DNA of 64,000 nucleotides from Allodiplogaster sudhausi (GCA_945643635.1 CALZFC010000283.1:186001-250000), one strand, 5' to 3'; counted from the first letter of the stretch, positions 1 to 11,454 are shown. The notes: generated from the sequence alone by a model not told the origin. Made by a program: numbers and translations.

Positions 1-140
1 TATAGAGTCATCTTGGCATTTTAGTATCGGACCTTATCCGCTTAATATCCTATAGATTAAGCATACTTTTTGTTTTATTTTTGAACCAAATTAATTAAAT
101 GGAAACTGTTATATCTACTGGATACAGAGGGAGATTTATC

Positions 141-258
141 GCTTACGACCATACCACGTTGAGAACACGCCATCCCGTCCGATCTGGCAAGTTAAGCAAC
201 GTTGGGCCCGGTTAGTACTTGGATCGGAGACGGCTTGGGAATCCCGGGTGTTGTAAGC
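141..258 (+). rRNA. 5S ribosomal RNA
   Basis: Full 118-nt gene, used here as the reference copy: GCTTACGACC start, internal control region around nt 48-97 (AAGTTAAGCAACG ... GGATCGGAGACGG) and TTGTAAGC end. Terminal stem GCTTACGAC pairs with the 3' end. A T5 run six bases downstream fits an RNA polymerase III terminator. The preceding ~140 bp are U2-like spacer. Confidence 0.93.
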
Positions 259-323
259 AACTTTTTGTTTTATTTTTGAACCAAATTTACTTCAAGGAAA
301 ACTATTAAATTAGTTCAAAAAGA

Positions 324-478
324 TGAGCCAATTTTGGCACAATGTTGCATGGAATTTCCAGACATCGAATGTACAGCAGAGGTATAAATTGTAGAGATTT
401 TGAGCCAATTTTGGCGCAGGTTGCACGAAATTTTCAGACATCGAATGTAAATCAGAGTTATAAAGGGTAGAGATTGCG
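324..478 (+). repeat. Two ~77-bp subrepeats with TATAAAG boxes
   Basis: Two diverged direct repeats, each GAGCCAATTTTGGC ... CAGACATCGAATGTA ... TATAAAGGGTAGAGATT, lie between the 5S T-run and the U2-like segment. The first copy here reads TATAAATTG. They recur in every type I spacer (also minus strand 25349-25537 and plus strand 57282-57470). Their position upstream of the U2-like sequence would suit snRNA promoter elements, but no nematode proximal sequence element was recognised. Confidence 0.6.
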
Positions 479-546
479 GAAATCTTTGGCGCAATTGTGC
501 CAAATTTTATTGTAGAATCCTAATCACCTGTTGTCAGAGTTTATAG

Positions 547-675
547 TCATCTTGGCCTTTTGGCTATGATCAGAGTGTAGAGTCATCTTGGCCATTTGGC
601 TAAGAACATAATATAGAGTCATCTTGGCATTTTAGTATCGGACCTTATCCGCTTAATATCCTATAGATTAAGCAT
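547..675 (+). pseudogene. U2 snRNA-like segment (5' domain, rearranged)
   Basis: ATCTTGGCCTTTTGGCTATG followed by ATCAGAGTGTAG matches the U2 5' stem-loop and the approach to the branch-point recognition region (U2: CTCGGCCTTTTGGCTAAG, ATCAAGTGTAG). Further on, TAGTATCGGACCTTATC and GCTTAATATCCTATA match U2 TAGTATCTGTTCTTATC and GTTTAATATCTGATA. Between the halves sit two extra partial copies of the stem-loop (GTCATCTTGGCC...), so a normal U2 fold is broken. AATTAATTAAATGG, ~25 bp further on, resembles the U2 sequence before the Sm site. Confidence 0.65.
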
Positions 676-755
676 ACTTTTTGTTTTATTTTTGAACCAA
701 ATTAATTAAATGGAAACTGCTATATCTACTGGATACAGAGGGAAATTCATCGATA

Positions 756-830
756 CTGGCAAGTTAAGCAACGTTGGGCCCGGTTAGTACTTGGATCGGA
801 GACGGCTTGGGAATCCCGGGTGTTGTAAGC
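756..830 (+). pseudogene. 5'-truncated 5S rRNA gene
   Basis: Starts at 5S nt 44 (CTGGCAAGTT) directly after GAGGGAAATTCATCGATA and runs to the normal 3' end. The first 43 nt, including the 5' strand of the terminal stem, are missing, but the internal promoter boxes and the downstream T-run remain. Confidence 0.85.
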
Positions 831-1120
831 AACTTTTTGTTATTCTTTACGAAAAAAGTAATAAAGTTTAAAGGCCATGTCAGAAATTTTTTTGTTTCAT
901 GTTGGCTTCAAACTAAGCAAACATAGGATATCCCAAGTAAAATTTTAGGCTGCAGAAGAAGTGCAGATGACTTGCAGAAGAAGTGCAGAAGAAGTTATCT
1001 CCGGGATTCGATCCTTTAATTTCGTGTACATATTTACGTGTTCATGTACATACATGTACATACATACATACGTACGTGCGTACAGCAAGAATGACTACGT
1101 GACACACATACACTTCTCTC

Positions 1121-1238
1121 GCTTACGACCATACCACGTTGAGAACACGACATCCCGTCCGATCTGGCAAGTTAAGCAACGTTGGGCCCGGTTAGTCCTT
1201 GGATCGGAGACGGCTTGGGAATCCCGGGTGTTGTAAGC
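1121..1238 (+). rRNA. 5S ribosomal RNA, variant
   Basis: Full length, with two differences from the reference: C30 to A and A77 to C (TTAGTCCTT). The second lies inside the internal control region and could affect transcription. It follows spacer II. Confidence 0.88.
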
Positions 1239-1526
1239 AACTTTTTGTTTTATTTTTGAACCAAATTTACTTCAAGGAAAACTATTAAATTAGTTCAAAA
1301 AGATGAGCCAATTTTGGCACAATGTTGCATGGAATTTCCAGACATCGAATGTACAGCAGAGGTATAAAGGGTAGAGATTTTGAGCCAATTTTTGCGCAGG
1401 TTGCACGAAATTTTCAGACATCGAATGTAAATCAGAGTTATAAAGGGTAGAGATTGCGGAAATCTTTGGCGCAATTGTGCCAAATTTTATTGTAGAATCC
1501 TAATCACCTGTTGTCAGAGTGTATAG

Positions 1527-1655
1527 TCATCTTGGCCTTTTGGCTATGATCAGAGTGTAGAGTCATCTTGGCCATTTGGCTAAGAACATAATATAGAGTC
1601 ATCTTGGCATTTTAGTATCGGACCTTATCCGCTTAATATCCTATAGATTAAGCAT
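1527..1655 (+). pseudogene. U2 snRNA-like segment
   Basis: Same rearranged structure as at 547, in the next type I spacer. Confidence 0.62.
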
Positions 1656-1731
1656 ACTTTTTGTTTTATTTTTGAACCAAATTAATTAAATGGAAACTGT
1701 TATATCTACTGGATACAGAGGGAAATTTATC

Positions 1732-1849
1732 GCTTACGACCATACCACTTTGAGAACACGCCATCCCGTCCGATCTGGCAAGTTAAGCAACGTTGGGCCC
1801 GGTTAGTACTTGGATCGGAGACGGCTTGGGAATCCCGGGTGTTGTAAGC
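1732..1849 (+). rRNA. 5S ribosomal RNA, G18T variant
   Basis: Full length; ATACCACTTT instead of ATACCACGTT near nt 18. This variant is shared with the copies at 3323 and 3934. Confidence 0.9.
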
Positions 1850-2137
1850 AACTTTTTGTTTTATTTTTGAACCAAATTTACTTCAAGGAAAACTATTAAA
1901 TTAGTTCAAAAAGATGAGCCAATTTTGGCACAATGTTGCATGGAATTTCCAGACATCAAATGTACAGCAGAGGTATAAAGGGTAGAGATTTTGAGCCAAT
2001 TTTGGCGCAGGTTGCACGAAATTTTCAGACATCGAATGTAAATCAGAGTTATAAAGGGTAGAGATTGCGGAAATCTTTGGCGCAATTGTGCCAAATTTTA
2101 TTGTAGAATCCTAATCACCTGTTGTCAGAGTTTATAG

Positions 2138-2266
2138 TCATCTTGGCCTTTTGGCTATGATCAGAGTGTAGAGTCATCTTGGCCATTTGGCTAAGAACAT
2201 AATATAGAGTCATCTTGGCATTTTAGTATCGGACCTTATCCGCTTAATATCCTATCGATTAAGCAT
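2138..2266 (+). pseudogene. U2 snRNA-like segment
   Basis: Same structure; one change in the distal part (CCTATCGATT for CCTATAGATT). Confidence 0.62.
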
Positions 2267-2346
2267 ACTTTTTGTTTTATTTTTGAACCAAATTAATTAA
2301 ATGGAAACTGCTATATCTACTGGATACAGAGGGAAATTCATCGATA

Positions 2347-2421
2347 CTGGCAAGTTAAGCAACGTTGGGCCCGGTTAGTACTTGGATCGGAGACGGCTTG
2401 GGAATCCCGGGTGTTGTAAGC
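2347..2421 (+). pseudogene. 5'-truncated 5S rRNA gene
   Basis: Same truncation point and left junction as the copy at 756, one 1,591-bp period later, so the truncation predates the tandem duplication. Confidence 0.85.
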
Positions 2422-2711
2422 AACTTTTTGTTATTCTTTACGAAAAAAGTAATAAAGTTTAAAGGCCATGTCAGAAATTTTTTTGTTTCATGTTGGCTTC
2501 AAACTAAGCAAACATAGGATATCCCAAGTAAAATTTTAGGCTGCAGAAGAAGTGCAGATGACTTGCAGAAGAAGTGCAGAAGAAGTTATCTCCGGGATTC
2601 GATCCTTTAATTTCGTGTACATATTTACGTGTTCATGTACATACATGTACATACATACATACGTACGTGCGTACAGCAAGAATGACTACGTGACACACAT
2701 ACACTTCTCTC

Positions 2712-2829
2712 GCTTACGACCATACCACGTTGAGAACACGCCATCCCGTCCGATCTGGCAAGTTAAGCAACGTTGGGCCCGGTTAGTACTTGGATCGGAG
2801 ACGGCTTGGGAATCCCGGGTGTTGTAAGC
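2712..2829 (+). rRNA. 5S ribosomal RNA
   Basis: Reference-type full gene after spacer II; T5 run downstream. Confidence 0.92.
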
Positions 2830-3117
2830 AACTTTTTGTTTTATTTTTGAACCAAATTTACTTCAAGGAAAACTATTAAATTAGTTCAAAAAGATGAGCC
2901 AATTTTGGCACAATGTTGCATGGAATTTCCAGACATCGAATGTACAGCAGAGGTATAAAGGGTAGAGATTTTGAGCCAATTTTTGCGCAGGTTGCACGAA
3001 ATTTTCAGACATCGAATGTAAATCAGAGTTATAAAGGGTAGAGATTGCGGAAATCTTTGGCGCAATTGTGCCAAATTTTATTGTAGAATCCTAATCACAT
3101 GTTGTCAGAGTGTATAG

Positions 3118-3246
3118 TCATCTTGGCCTTTTGGCTATGATCAGAGTGTAGAGTCATCTTGGCCATTTGGCTAAGAACATAATATAGAGTCATCTTGGCA
3201 TTTTAGTATCGGACCTTATCCGCTTAATATCCTATAGATTAAGCAT
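3118..3246 (+). pseudogene. U2 snRNA-like segment
   Basis: Same structure, identical core to the copy at 1527. Confidence 0.62.
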
Positions 3247-3322
3247 ACTTTTTGTTTTATTTTTGAACCAAATTAATTAAATGGAAACTGTTATATCTAC
3301 TGGATACAGAGGGAAATTTATC

Positions 3323-3440
3323 GCTTACGACAATACCACTTTGAGAACACGCCATCCCGTCCGATCTGGCAAGTTAAGCAACGTTGGGCCCGGTTAGTAC
3401 TTGGATCGGAGACGGCTTGGGAATCCCGGGTGTTGTAAGC
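3323..3440 (+). rRNA. 5S ribosomal RNA, C10A/G18T variant
   Basis: Full length; CGACAATACCACT replaces CGACCATACCACG. The downstream run is shortened to CCTTTTG, a weaker terminator than in the neighbours. Confidence 0.87.
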
Positions 3441-3728
3441 AACCTTTTGTTTTATTTTTGAACCAAATTTACTTCAAGGAAAACTATTAAATTAGTTCAA
3501 AAAGATGAGCCAATTTTGGCACAATGTTGCATGGAATTTCCAGACATCGAATGTACAGCAGAGGTATAAATTGTAGAGATTTTGAGCCAATTTTGGCGCA
3601 GGTTGCACGAAATTTTCAGACATCGAATGTAAATCAGAGTTATAAAGGGTAGAGATTGCGGAAATCTTTGGCGCAATTGTGCCAAATTTTATTGTAGAAT
3701 CCTAATCACCTGTTGTCAGAGTGTATAG

Positions 3729-3857
3729 TCATCTTGGCCTTTTGGCTATGATCAGAGTGTAGAGTCATCTTGGCCATTTGGCTAAGAACATAATATAGAG
3801 TCATCTTGGCATTTTAGTATCGGACCTTATCCGCTTAATATCCTATAGATTAAGCAT
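3729..3857 (+). pseudogene. U2 snRNA-like segment
   Basis: Same structure in a 611-bp unit. Confidence 0.62.
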
Positions 3858-3933
3858 ACTTTTTGTTTTATTTTTGAACCAAATTAATTAAATGGAAACT
3901 GTTATATCTACTGGATACAGAGGGAAATTTATC

Positions 3934-4051
3934 GCTTACGACCATACCACTTTGAGAACACGCCATCCCGTCCGATCTGGCAAGTTAAGCAACGTTGGGC
4001 CCGGTTAGTACTTGGATCGGAGACGGCTTGGGAATCCCGGGTGTTGTAAGC
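3934..4051 (+). rRNA. 5S ribosomal RNA, G18T variant
   Basis: Full length, in the 611-bp part of the array. Confidence 0.9.
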
Positions 4052-4339
4052 AACTTTTTGTTTTATTTTTGAACCAAGTTTACTTCAAGGAAAACTATTA
4101 AATTAGTTCAAAAAGATGAGCCAATTTTGGCACAATGTTGCATGGAATTTCCAGACATCGAATGTACAGCAGAGGTATAAAGGGTAGAGATTTTGAGCCA
4201 ATTTTTGCGCAGGTTGCACGAAATTTTCAGACATCGAATGTAAATCAGAGTTATAAAGGGTAGAGATTGCGGAAATCTTTGGCGCAATTGTGCCAAATTT
4301 TATTGTAGAATCCTAATCACCTGTTGTCAGAGTGTATAG

Positions 4340-4468
4340 TCATCTTGGCCTTTTGGCTATGATCAGAGTGTAGAGTCATCTTGGCCATTTGGCTAAGAAC
4401 ATAATATAGAGTCATCTTGGCATTTTAGTATCGGACCTTATCCGCTTAATATCCTATAGATTAAGCAT
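4340..4468 (+). pseudogene. U2 snRNA-like segment
   Basis: Last complete copy in the left array. Confidence 0.62.
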
Positions 4469-4544
4469 ACTTTTTGTTTTATTTTTGAACCAAATTAATT
4501 AAATGGAAACTGTTATATCTACTGGATACAGAGGGAGATTTATC

Positions 4545-4662
4545 GCTTACGACCATACCACGTTGAGAACACGCCATCCCGTCCGATCTGGCAAGTTAAG
4601 CAACGTTGGGCCAGGTTAGTACTTGGATCGGAGACGGCTTGGGAATCCCGGGTGTTGTAAGC
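4545..4662 (+). rRNA. 5S ribosomal RNA, C69A variant
   Basis: Last full copy of the left array; GGGCCAGG replaces GGGCCCGG near nt 69. Followed by spacer I and a cut U2-like segment. Confidence 0.9.
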
Positions 4663-4950
4663 AACTTTTTGTTTTATTTTTGAACCAAATTTACTTCAAG
4701 GAAAACTATTAAATTAGTTCAAAAAGATGAGCCAATTTTGGCACAATGTTGCATGGAATTTCCAGACATCGAATGTACAGCAGAGGTATAAAGGGTAGAG
4801 ATTTTGAGCCAATTTTTGCGCAGGTTGCACGAAATTTTCAGACATCGAATGTAAATCAGAGTTATAAAGGGTAGAGATTGCGGAAATCTTTGGCGCAATT
4901 GTGCCAAATTTTATTGTAGAATCCTAATCACCTGTTGTCAGAGTGTATAG

Positions 4951-5014
4951 TCATCTTGGCCTTTTGGCTATGATCAGAGTGTAGAGTCATCTTGGCCATT
5001 TGGCTAAGAACATA
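4951..5014 (+). pseudogene. U2 snRNA-like segment, truncated at block junction
   Basis: Runs as the other copies to GAACATAATAT and then switches to GGTGGCGCATATTG, the start of the CT block. The same break occurs at 28446 and 38150, so it was present before those blocks were copied. Confidence 0.6.
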
Positions 5015-5182
5015 ATATGGTGGCGCATATTGTAAAGACAAGGCTGCTTCTTTTAATATATTATTGCTTGTCCAGTATTTTTTTAAAAATAAAAATCTAT
5101 ATTAGCATAGGAATAACAGCTGGAAGCAGTTCAAGGTTACGGTATGGATACTGTGGCGGTGCAGTATGCTTAAAGCGATCAT

Positions 5183-5480
<298 letters not shown>

Positions 5481-5692
5481 AAGAATGGATTGAAAGACAG
5501 CGAAAATGTAGGAAACCGAGTCAAATCCGAGGTTAAAACAGCGCTGCTTGTGTTTTATTGTCACACATATTTTGTTGGGAACAAGTAGGAACCCTTCAGC
5601 TTCCACTACCTCCCTCTATTTCTTCATCTTCCTCTCTCTCTCTCTCTTTCTTTCTCCCCCACCTCTCTCTCTCTCTCTCTCTCTTTCTTTCT

Positions 5693-5732
<40 letters not shown>

Positions 5733-5739
5733 GTGTATA

Positions 5740-6468
5740 ATGATTTAACTTATAAAATAATTGAAATTGTTTGATTTCTGCGTTCCGTATGTGTCAAAAT
5801 AAAATTTCCTGCATTGAAAATGATATAGAAATATAAATGAAGTCATTTGGTTAAAAGAAAACATAAATAAAAAAGAGCTTAAAAATGAGCCTAGAAAAGC
5901 GCATTGCGCTACTCCAGGCACAATTCCACTGTATGTCGGGTAATCATGTTTGGTGCATTTTGTGTGGCCTCTCCCTACGGAAATGGTTATGATTACTAGC
6001 GATGTATTCGTTTCTTCCAATTCCGAATTGCAACCTACTGGTGCATTTGAAGATGTTTGAAATAGTTCGGAGCTTTTCGTAGTTGAATAATCTCAAGTTT
6101 CCAGATTCATTAAATAGCCTTCTGTGCTCTTTTCTTTCTTTATCGCGTTGCTTTTGTGTGTTTGATTCGTCGCTATTTGCCTGTAGGTGCGAGAATGACG
6201 CCGGTCAATCTTGATAACGGCGAATTTATTTGTTGGGTCATTTTGCTTTCCTCTTTAACTTGTCGTGCTTTCCTTGTGTCTCAGTGATGCCCTTATATTT
6301 TTGATCATTCTTGTTCATCAATAATGATCTAATAGCCATGACGATGGCAATTAGATGCTTGGGCTAAGATTCTTGCGCTGCTTTCTTCGGAAAATTTATT
6401 AATCCTTGTTTTAACTGGCATTCTATGAAAGTGGAAAGTCTTCGGGGAACTCTTCAGTAATTACAGTT
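5740..6468. other. AT-rich non-coding stretch, nothing recognised
   Basis: No exon-like GC-rich island, RNA gene or clear repeat was seen. The stretch is conserved in block copies at 29180 and 38882, which reflects recent duplication rather than constraint. Confidence 0.5.
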
Positions 6469-7250
6469 CGATTTTTTTTTGCTTTTTCCTTTAAATCGTA
6501 ATAATCCGCGATATAATTGCTATATTCGCGTTATCCACGTTTAGAGTAAAAAATTTCTTGAAAAATTTGTCATAACTTATGTTTTAGGCGGAATTAGGGG
6601 AAATAGTTCATATATTCTTCTTCCTCGTACGTATTATCCCCATTGGTGTGAATTTGACGGCTGTTCCAGTCCAATTTCAATTTTTTTTTGCTTTTTGCTT
6701 TATATCGTAAAAATTCGTGCTATAAATGTTATATGCGCATTCTCCACGCCGACAACACCATGTGTCGTAATTTACCTGGAGTTTAGAGTGTGCTGAAAAA
6801 TTCGTCATAACTTTTGTTTTAGGCGGAATTAGAGGGAATTGTTGATATATTCTTCTTCCTCGTACTTAATAGCCCCATTGGGGTGTATTTAAAGCTTGCA
6901 CCGGTCCGATTTTTTGCTTTTTGCTTTAAATCGGAATAATCCGCGATATAATCGTTATATTCGCATTCTCCACGCCAATAGGACTATGAGTCGTGATTTA
7001 CAATGAGTCTAGAGTAAAAAAAAATCTTGAAAATTCGTCATAACTTTTGTTTTGGGCGGAATTAAGCAAAATAGTTGATATATTCTTCTTCGTCGTACTT
7101 ATTAACCCTATTGGGGTGAATTTGAAGGAAAAATATTTTGAAAAAATTCTGTGACGATAATTTGCAAGAACTTTTTTCTAGTCAGAATTATGCAAATTGC
7201 TTGTTATGTTCGTGTTCTTCGTATTCCCCTTCTGGCGTGAATTTGAAAGA
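6469..7250 (+). repeat. Diverged ~210-230-bp tandem repeats
   Basis: Three to four imperfect units share TTTGCTTTTTGCTTTAAATC, TAATCCGCGATATAAT, GTCATAACTTTTGTTTT, GGCGGAATTA and ATATATTCTTCTTC at matching positions (unit starts near 6477, 6687 and 6914, with a partial after 7100). The units differ by many substitutions and small indels, so this is an old tandem repeat, inherited by all three large blocks. Confidence 0.75.
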
Positions 7251-7519
7251 ACTTTTTAAAAAATCGTGAAATGCATTTGTTTGTGAAGAAAGTGGTTACG
7301 CGCTACCTCCTGATCATGGTGTTGCAATTGGAGTGTCGTTAGATATTCATTAGATTATATCTCTGCCGCCTTATCCTCCTTGTTTCCCTTTTGCTTTTTA
7401 TTTCGTAATTTCTTGCCTGCAACCAAGATCAGCCCCCCCTCCAGGAAATTTTTCCTGAGAAAAAAAGATGTCTTAAGCTAATTAAAGCTACTATAGAAAG
7501 GAGTTGATATTTATTCCAG

Positions 7520-10232
7520 CTGGAGATTGTTAGCGATGCATGCGCCTCCCGAGTGCCGCTGCTCCCTCAAGTGCTACGCGGCCTGCTCGTGTGTGCGAAA
7601 AGGAAGACTCGCTTTAAGGTACGAGGGTAGTGGGGAGTGGATGTTTTCCTGTCCCATACTTCTTCTAAGCCGACCAAGGTCATTTATCTTTTTCCTCTTC
7701 ATCTTCAGTTCTTCCGAAATTTTTTTTATTTATTTCTCTCCTCATAAATATAATTTTTTTTATCTAAAAATGCTTTTCAAATGTCATGAAGCGGACCTTG
7801 TTCAACATTATTGTGTTCGTGTTTATGGTTATTTATTCCAGTCAGGCCTCATAACTTCCTAATGGTTTTAAAACATTTTAGTGTTCTCAATAGGAATTTC
7901 GCTATTTGCTAGATGGCCTGTTCCTTGAGTACATTGCCCTCGTTCAGATTGTCGTCCGAGCCGCGTTATGCGAGGACTGCCGGCAACAGGGCAAGACTGG
8001 CGCCGGATTTCGCCGGCGACTTTATTTGGGGCCGGAAACCTCCGCCGACTTCATCGCATCGGATGAAGGTTGGTACTGCTTTCCGTCCCTTCCCCCTCTT
8101 CTTCGAGGGAATTTCTTTTCCTGAATAAATAAACCGCCTTATAAAAAGCCGTATAATAGTCCCTTCTTCTTTGTTTTATTTCTCACTTTCTACACGGGAT
8201 ACAAATCCCCAAGGAGATTGTTTTCCAGAAAAAAAGGTCGGTTCATACGTTGAACTCCCGCCTCGGCCTTTTCGAAATCGCTTTGCAAATCGTGTTGAAC
8301 CCCCCTTCTTCCTTGAAAAATGGTCTACGATTTTCGTTGTTCCTATAATTTTAAAGAAATTTGTAGATAAATGAAAGATAATCACATTCAGAAGTTGGTG
8401 GAGGCATGCCGCTCGTCGGGCCTCGCCGTGGCTTCTTGGCGGCGGCGTGGTGGACCTCTTCGCTTTTGTCAGTATTTTGTTCCTTTAAAAAGGTTTATTT
8501 TATCACATATTCTATGCAAAGTGATACTTCTTTTTATGCTTTTTTTTTTGCTAATTTGTTATTCCGAAACACTAGAAAAATAAAAAAAAATTTTGGTTTA
8601 TGAGTTGGAAGGGCCCTCTTTGTTGTTTGCTACGGAAAGTATACTGAAACGGGGGAACTTGATTTGGGTGGTGCAAAAGGCCGGGTTATTGTATCTCCTT
8701 TTCTGTTTCAGTGGTGACGATGTGAGCATTCAAGGCCTTCAAGGTGCTGAAGGCCACGGACGGTAGCGGGCTTGGCAGGAAGAGGACGACAAGTTGAGCC
8801 GGTTAGCGTTATGTAGTAGGAGCGTTGTTTTTTTAAGGTCAATTTATTCATATAAGTAACAATTTCATTGAGAATTCTTGCTCGTCGAAAGGGTAGTCCA
8901 ATACTTGTCTATCTGAAATGTGTCCCATTCATAGATAAGGAGAAAGAATTGAGTCGAAATGTATAAATCATTTTGAAAAATCTTAGTGCTTATCTTATTA
9001 ATGATGATTATATTTAATTACTTTTTATAAGGATACTGGTTAATTGAAAACATTATTCCTGATACTAAAAAGTAATATTAGATTCGATTTAAATAATTGC
9101 GTTAACAGGACTTGTTTCCATATACCGTACTCATTGAGATTACTGTAGTCCAAAATTCCCTGGTTTAACTTGGTTCTTTTTTATTCCCCCCACAATTAGT
9201 TTCTTTTTTTTCGGTATTTCTTATAGACTGTTGCTTATTTCAGCCCGTGCTCGATGAACAGGACCGGACTCCGCGAGGAGACGAGTGTGCGGCGAGCTGG
9301 TGAGGGAGTTCGTCGTCTTCGCGTGCAGGCTTCCTTCACTTCTTCGAAAGGTTCGACACCTTTGGGGTTTATTTAAAACATTCATTTTCTTTAAAAAAGA
9401 GGTTTTATCGAGTACCTTCCCCAACCAACATATATTCTTTGTCATTAAATTGGATCATGGGAAAAAAGATTCTGTCGATTTTACAGAACCCACCCTGGTT
9501 TTGTGCCTCCCCGAAGCCCTGCCTAACCATGTTTTTGAGTATCAATTAGCAATTCCACCCTGGATTCCGGGCCCAATTCCTCCTTCCCCATCCTAGTTCT
9601 CAGGGTCCTTGGCAGTGACTTTTCTACCCTGAAATTGATAGCTTAGATGTGTGATAGGAATTCCTTAATTTTGCTTAATTTTTAAGGGGAAAACCTTTTC
9701 CTTATATGCTATAGCTGACCAACGGTTTTTGCTGTTTCATAGTTTAAAAAATTATTGATTTATAAAAGAGGGAACATCTAATTTAGATGTGGATGGAGCT
9801 GCCCCTCGTCCTCAGCTTCCTTCCTGGCGGCTACGATGACGGTCGGTCCCAGTGGCAGCGGAGCTGCCGGCGCCCTCCGCCTTTGTGAGTATTTTCTTTA
9901 TTTTTTATTTATGGTTAAGTATATGGTATAAACCTATTTTTAACATTTTAAAAGGAGAATTCCTTTTCAAAATTGAACTATTAGTGTTCTATTAGTAACG
10001 TAATATCATTAGCGATTGTGTGATGGGTTGTATTATGGGGAGCTAATAGAAGTGTGTGTATTGCTATGTAGGGATTTAAGCTATAATAAGTAAGTTATTG
10101 ATTTAGCAAGTATTACTCTTAAGGTGGCAGCTGAGGAACGCGCTGCGGGCGGCTGCCGAATTGGTGAAGATGGAAGAGGAGGAGAAGGGGAGGGAAGAAG
10201 ACTGCGACCCATCGAAGGATACCCTTCCTTAA
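7520..10232 (+). pseudogene. Unrecognised multi-exon gene, probably degraded (copy A)
   Basis: GC-rich exon-like islands bounded by AG and GT sit in AT-rich DNA: 7520-7618, 7913-8068, 8392-8467, 8712 on, 9244-9350, 9787-9884 and 10124-10232. The first is 33 open codons. The second can be read as a helix-like stretch followed by ALCEDCRQQGKT. The last three join in one frame and end with an acidic tail (KMEEEEKGREEDCDPSKD) and TAA at 10230-10232, followed by AATAAA repeats. The joints 7618/7913 and 8712/9244 do not keep a single frame in my reading, and an in-frame stop lies in the fourth and fifth islands. No family was recognised. Either a pseudogene or a gene whose splice sites I have misplaced. 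Confidence 0.4.
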
Positions 10233-10262
10233 TGTTTCTTTTTAAAAATTGCAATATTTAAA

Positions 10263-10265
10263 TAA

Positions 10266-10303
<38 letters not shown>
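10263..10303. repeat. (TA)n microsatellite
   Basis: About 20 TA repeats just after the terminal exon of the degraded gene. Longer alleles occur at the equivalent sites 33721-33758 and 43425-43461. Confidence 0.95.
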
Positions 10304-10307
<4 letters not shown>

Positions 10308-10984
10308 TCATTAATAAATGTACATTAGTGTTTCCATGTGTTTGAAATTTGAAACTTGTATTCTTGTCAGAACTTGACCAATTTGGATGGGATGATGGTT
10401 GGGGTGATTTGATGAGACTTATCGATGAAGAAACAGTTAATAGGAACTTGAAAGGAGAATAATATTTAAAGTAGAAAAACATGGTTTCACCTTTGAAAGA
10501 ATGCTCCCTCTCATCATCTCTTCATCATTCTCTCATTCTCGTTCTCTCTCCTTCTCTCTCCCTCTCGCTTACTCTTGCCCTAAAGATTCATCTACAGCAT
10601 CACTCGTGGATGGTCTTCGGGACGTAGTCTGGCCGTCTCTGTGCTTCTTCCTGCGCGAGAGAGCGAGGGGCTGAGAGACAGAGAGAAGGTGATGGAAGAG
10701 AGAGCGATAGAGTTAGAGGCCGAGTGTTTCATTGCAGCACACACATTTTGCTGGGATCCATTGGCTTGTATTATCTCAGATATTTTCTCCCATTTCCTGA
10801 CTCTCTCTCGCCTTTCTCTCGCGCTTTCTCACTCTGTTATTCTTGCTCTTTCCACTTATCGAAATGTGTTCCAACCTTCTTTCCATCATGATTTTAGTCA
10901 TATGAGCTTATGAGAAGCTAGAGAGTTGTATTCCTTGACACACACCTCTTTTTGGCTCTCTTTCTCTTGCTCTCTCTCTTCCCT

Positions 10985-11035
<51 letters not shown>

Positions 11036-11337
11036 CTCTCTCTCTCTTTCTCTCTCTCTCTTTCTCTTTCTCTCTCTCTCTCTTGCCCTAAAGATTCTGA
11101 TACAGCACCTATCGTGGATGTTCTTCAAGTCGTAGTCTGGCCGCCTCCGGGCTGTCTTCCTGCACGAATGAGCGAGAGGCAGAGAGACAGAGGCAGAGAG
11201 AAGGTGAGGTGAGAGACAGAGAGAGAGATGAAATGTGAAAACTTCAGCTTCTTATGGCAATGCCTACCGCTCTACTTATCTCCCTGTCTGTCTTAAACTT
11301 CCTCACTCTCTCACTCGCTGTCTTTCTCTCCCGCTCC

Positions 11338-11381
<44 letters not shown>

Positions 11382-11454
11382 CCCTAAAGATTATGCTGCA
11401 GAATCTGTCGTGGATGTTCTCCCTTTCTCTCTCTGGTTCGCTATCTCTCCTTCT

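Larger units (their letters stand above)
1..5014 (+). repeat. Left 5S rRNA / U2-like composite tandem array
   Basis: Nine 5S copies (seven full length, two 5'-truncated) alternate with two spacer types. Spacer I (about 490 bp) starts with a T-run and contains two ~77-bp subrepeats with TATAAAG followed by a U2 snRNA-like segment. Spacer II (about 290 bp) starts TTATTCTTTACG and contains GAAGAAGTGCAG repeats and ACAT/ACGT microsatellite. The order 5S-I-truncated 5S-II-5S-I repeats with a 1,591-bp period (141-1731, 1732-3322). It then simplifies to 611-bp 5S-I units (3323, 3934, 4545). The array is cut at its left edge by the window and ends inside a U2-like segment near 5014, where CT-block DNA begins. 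Confidence 0.9.

Noticed and set aside
315..503. Recurrent 62-codon open frames on the strand opposite the 5S spacers
   Set aside because: They lie entirely in the type I spacer subrepeats, recur with the array, and have no protein-like features; repeat by-product.
2552..2827. 91-codon open frames ending inside 5S
   Set aside because: The C-terminal third is a translation of the 5S gene and the rest is microsatellite spacer; not a gene.
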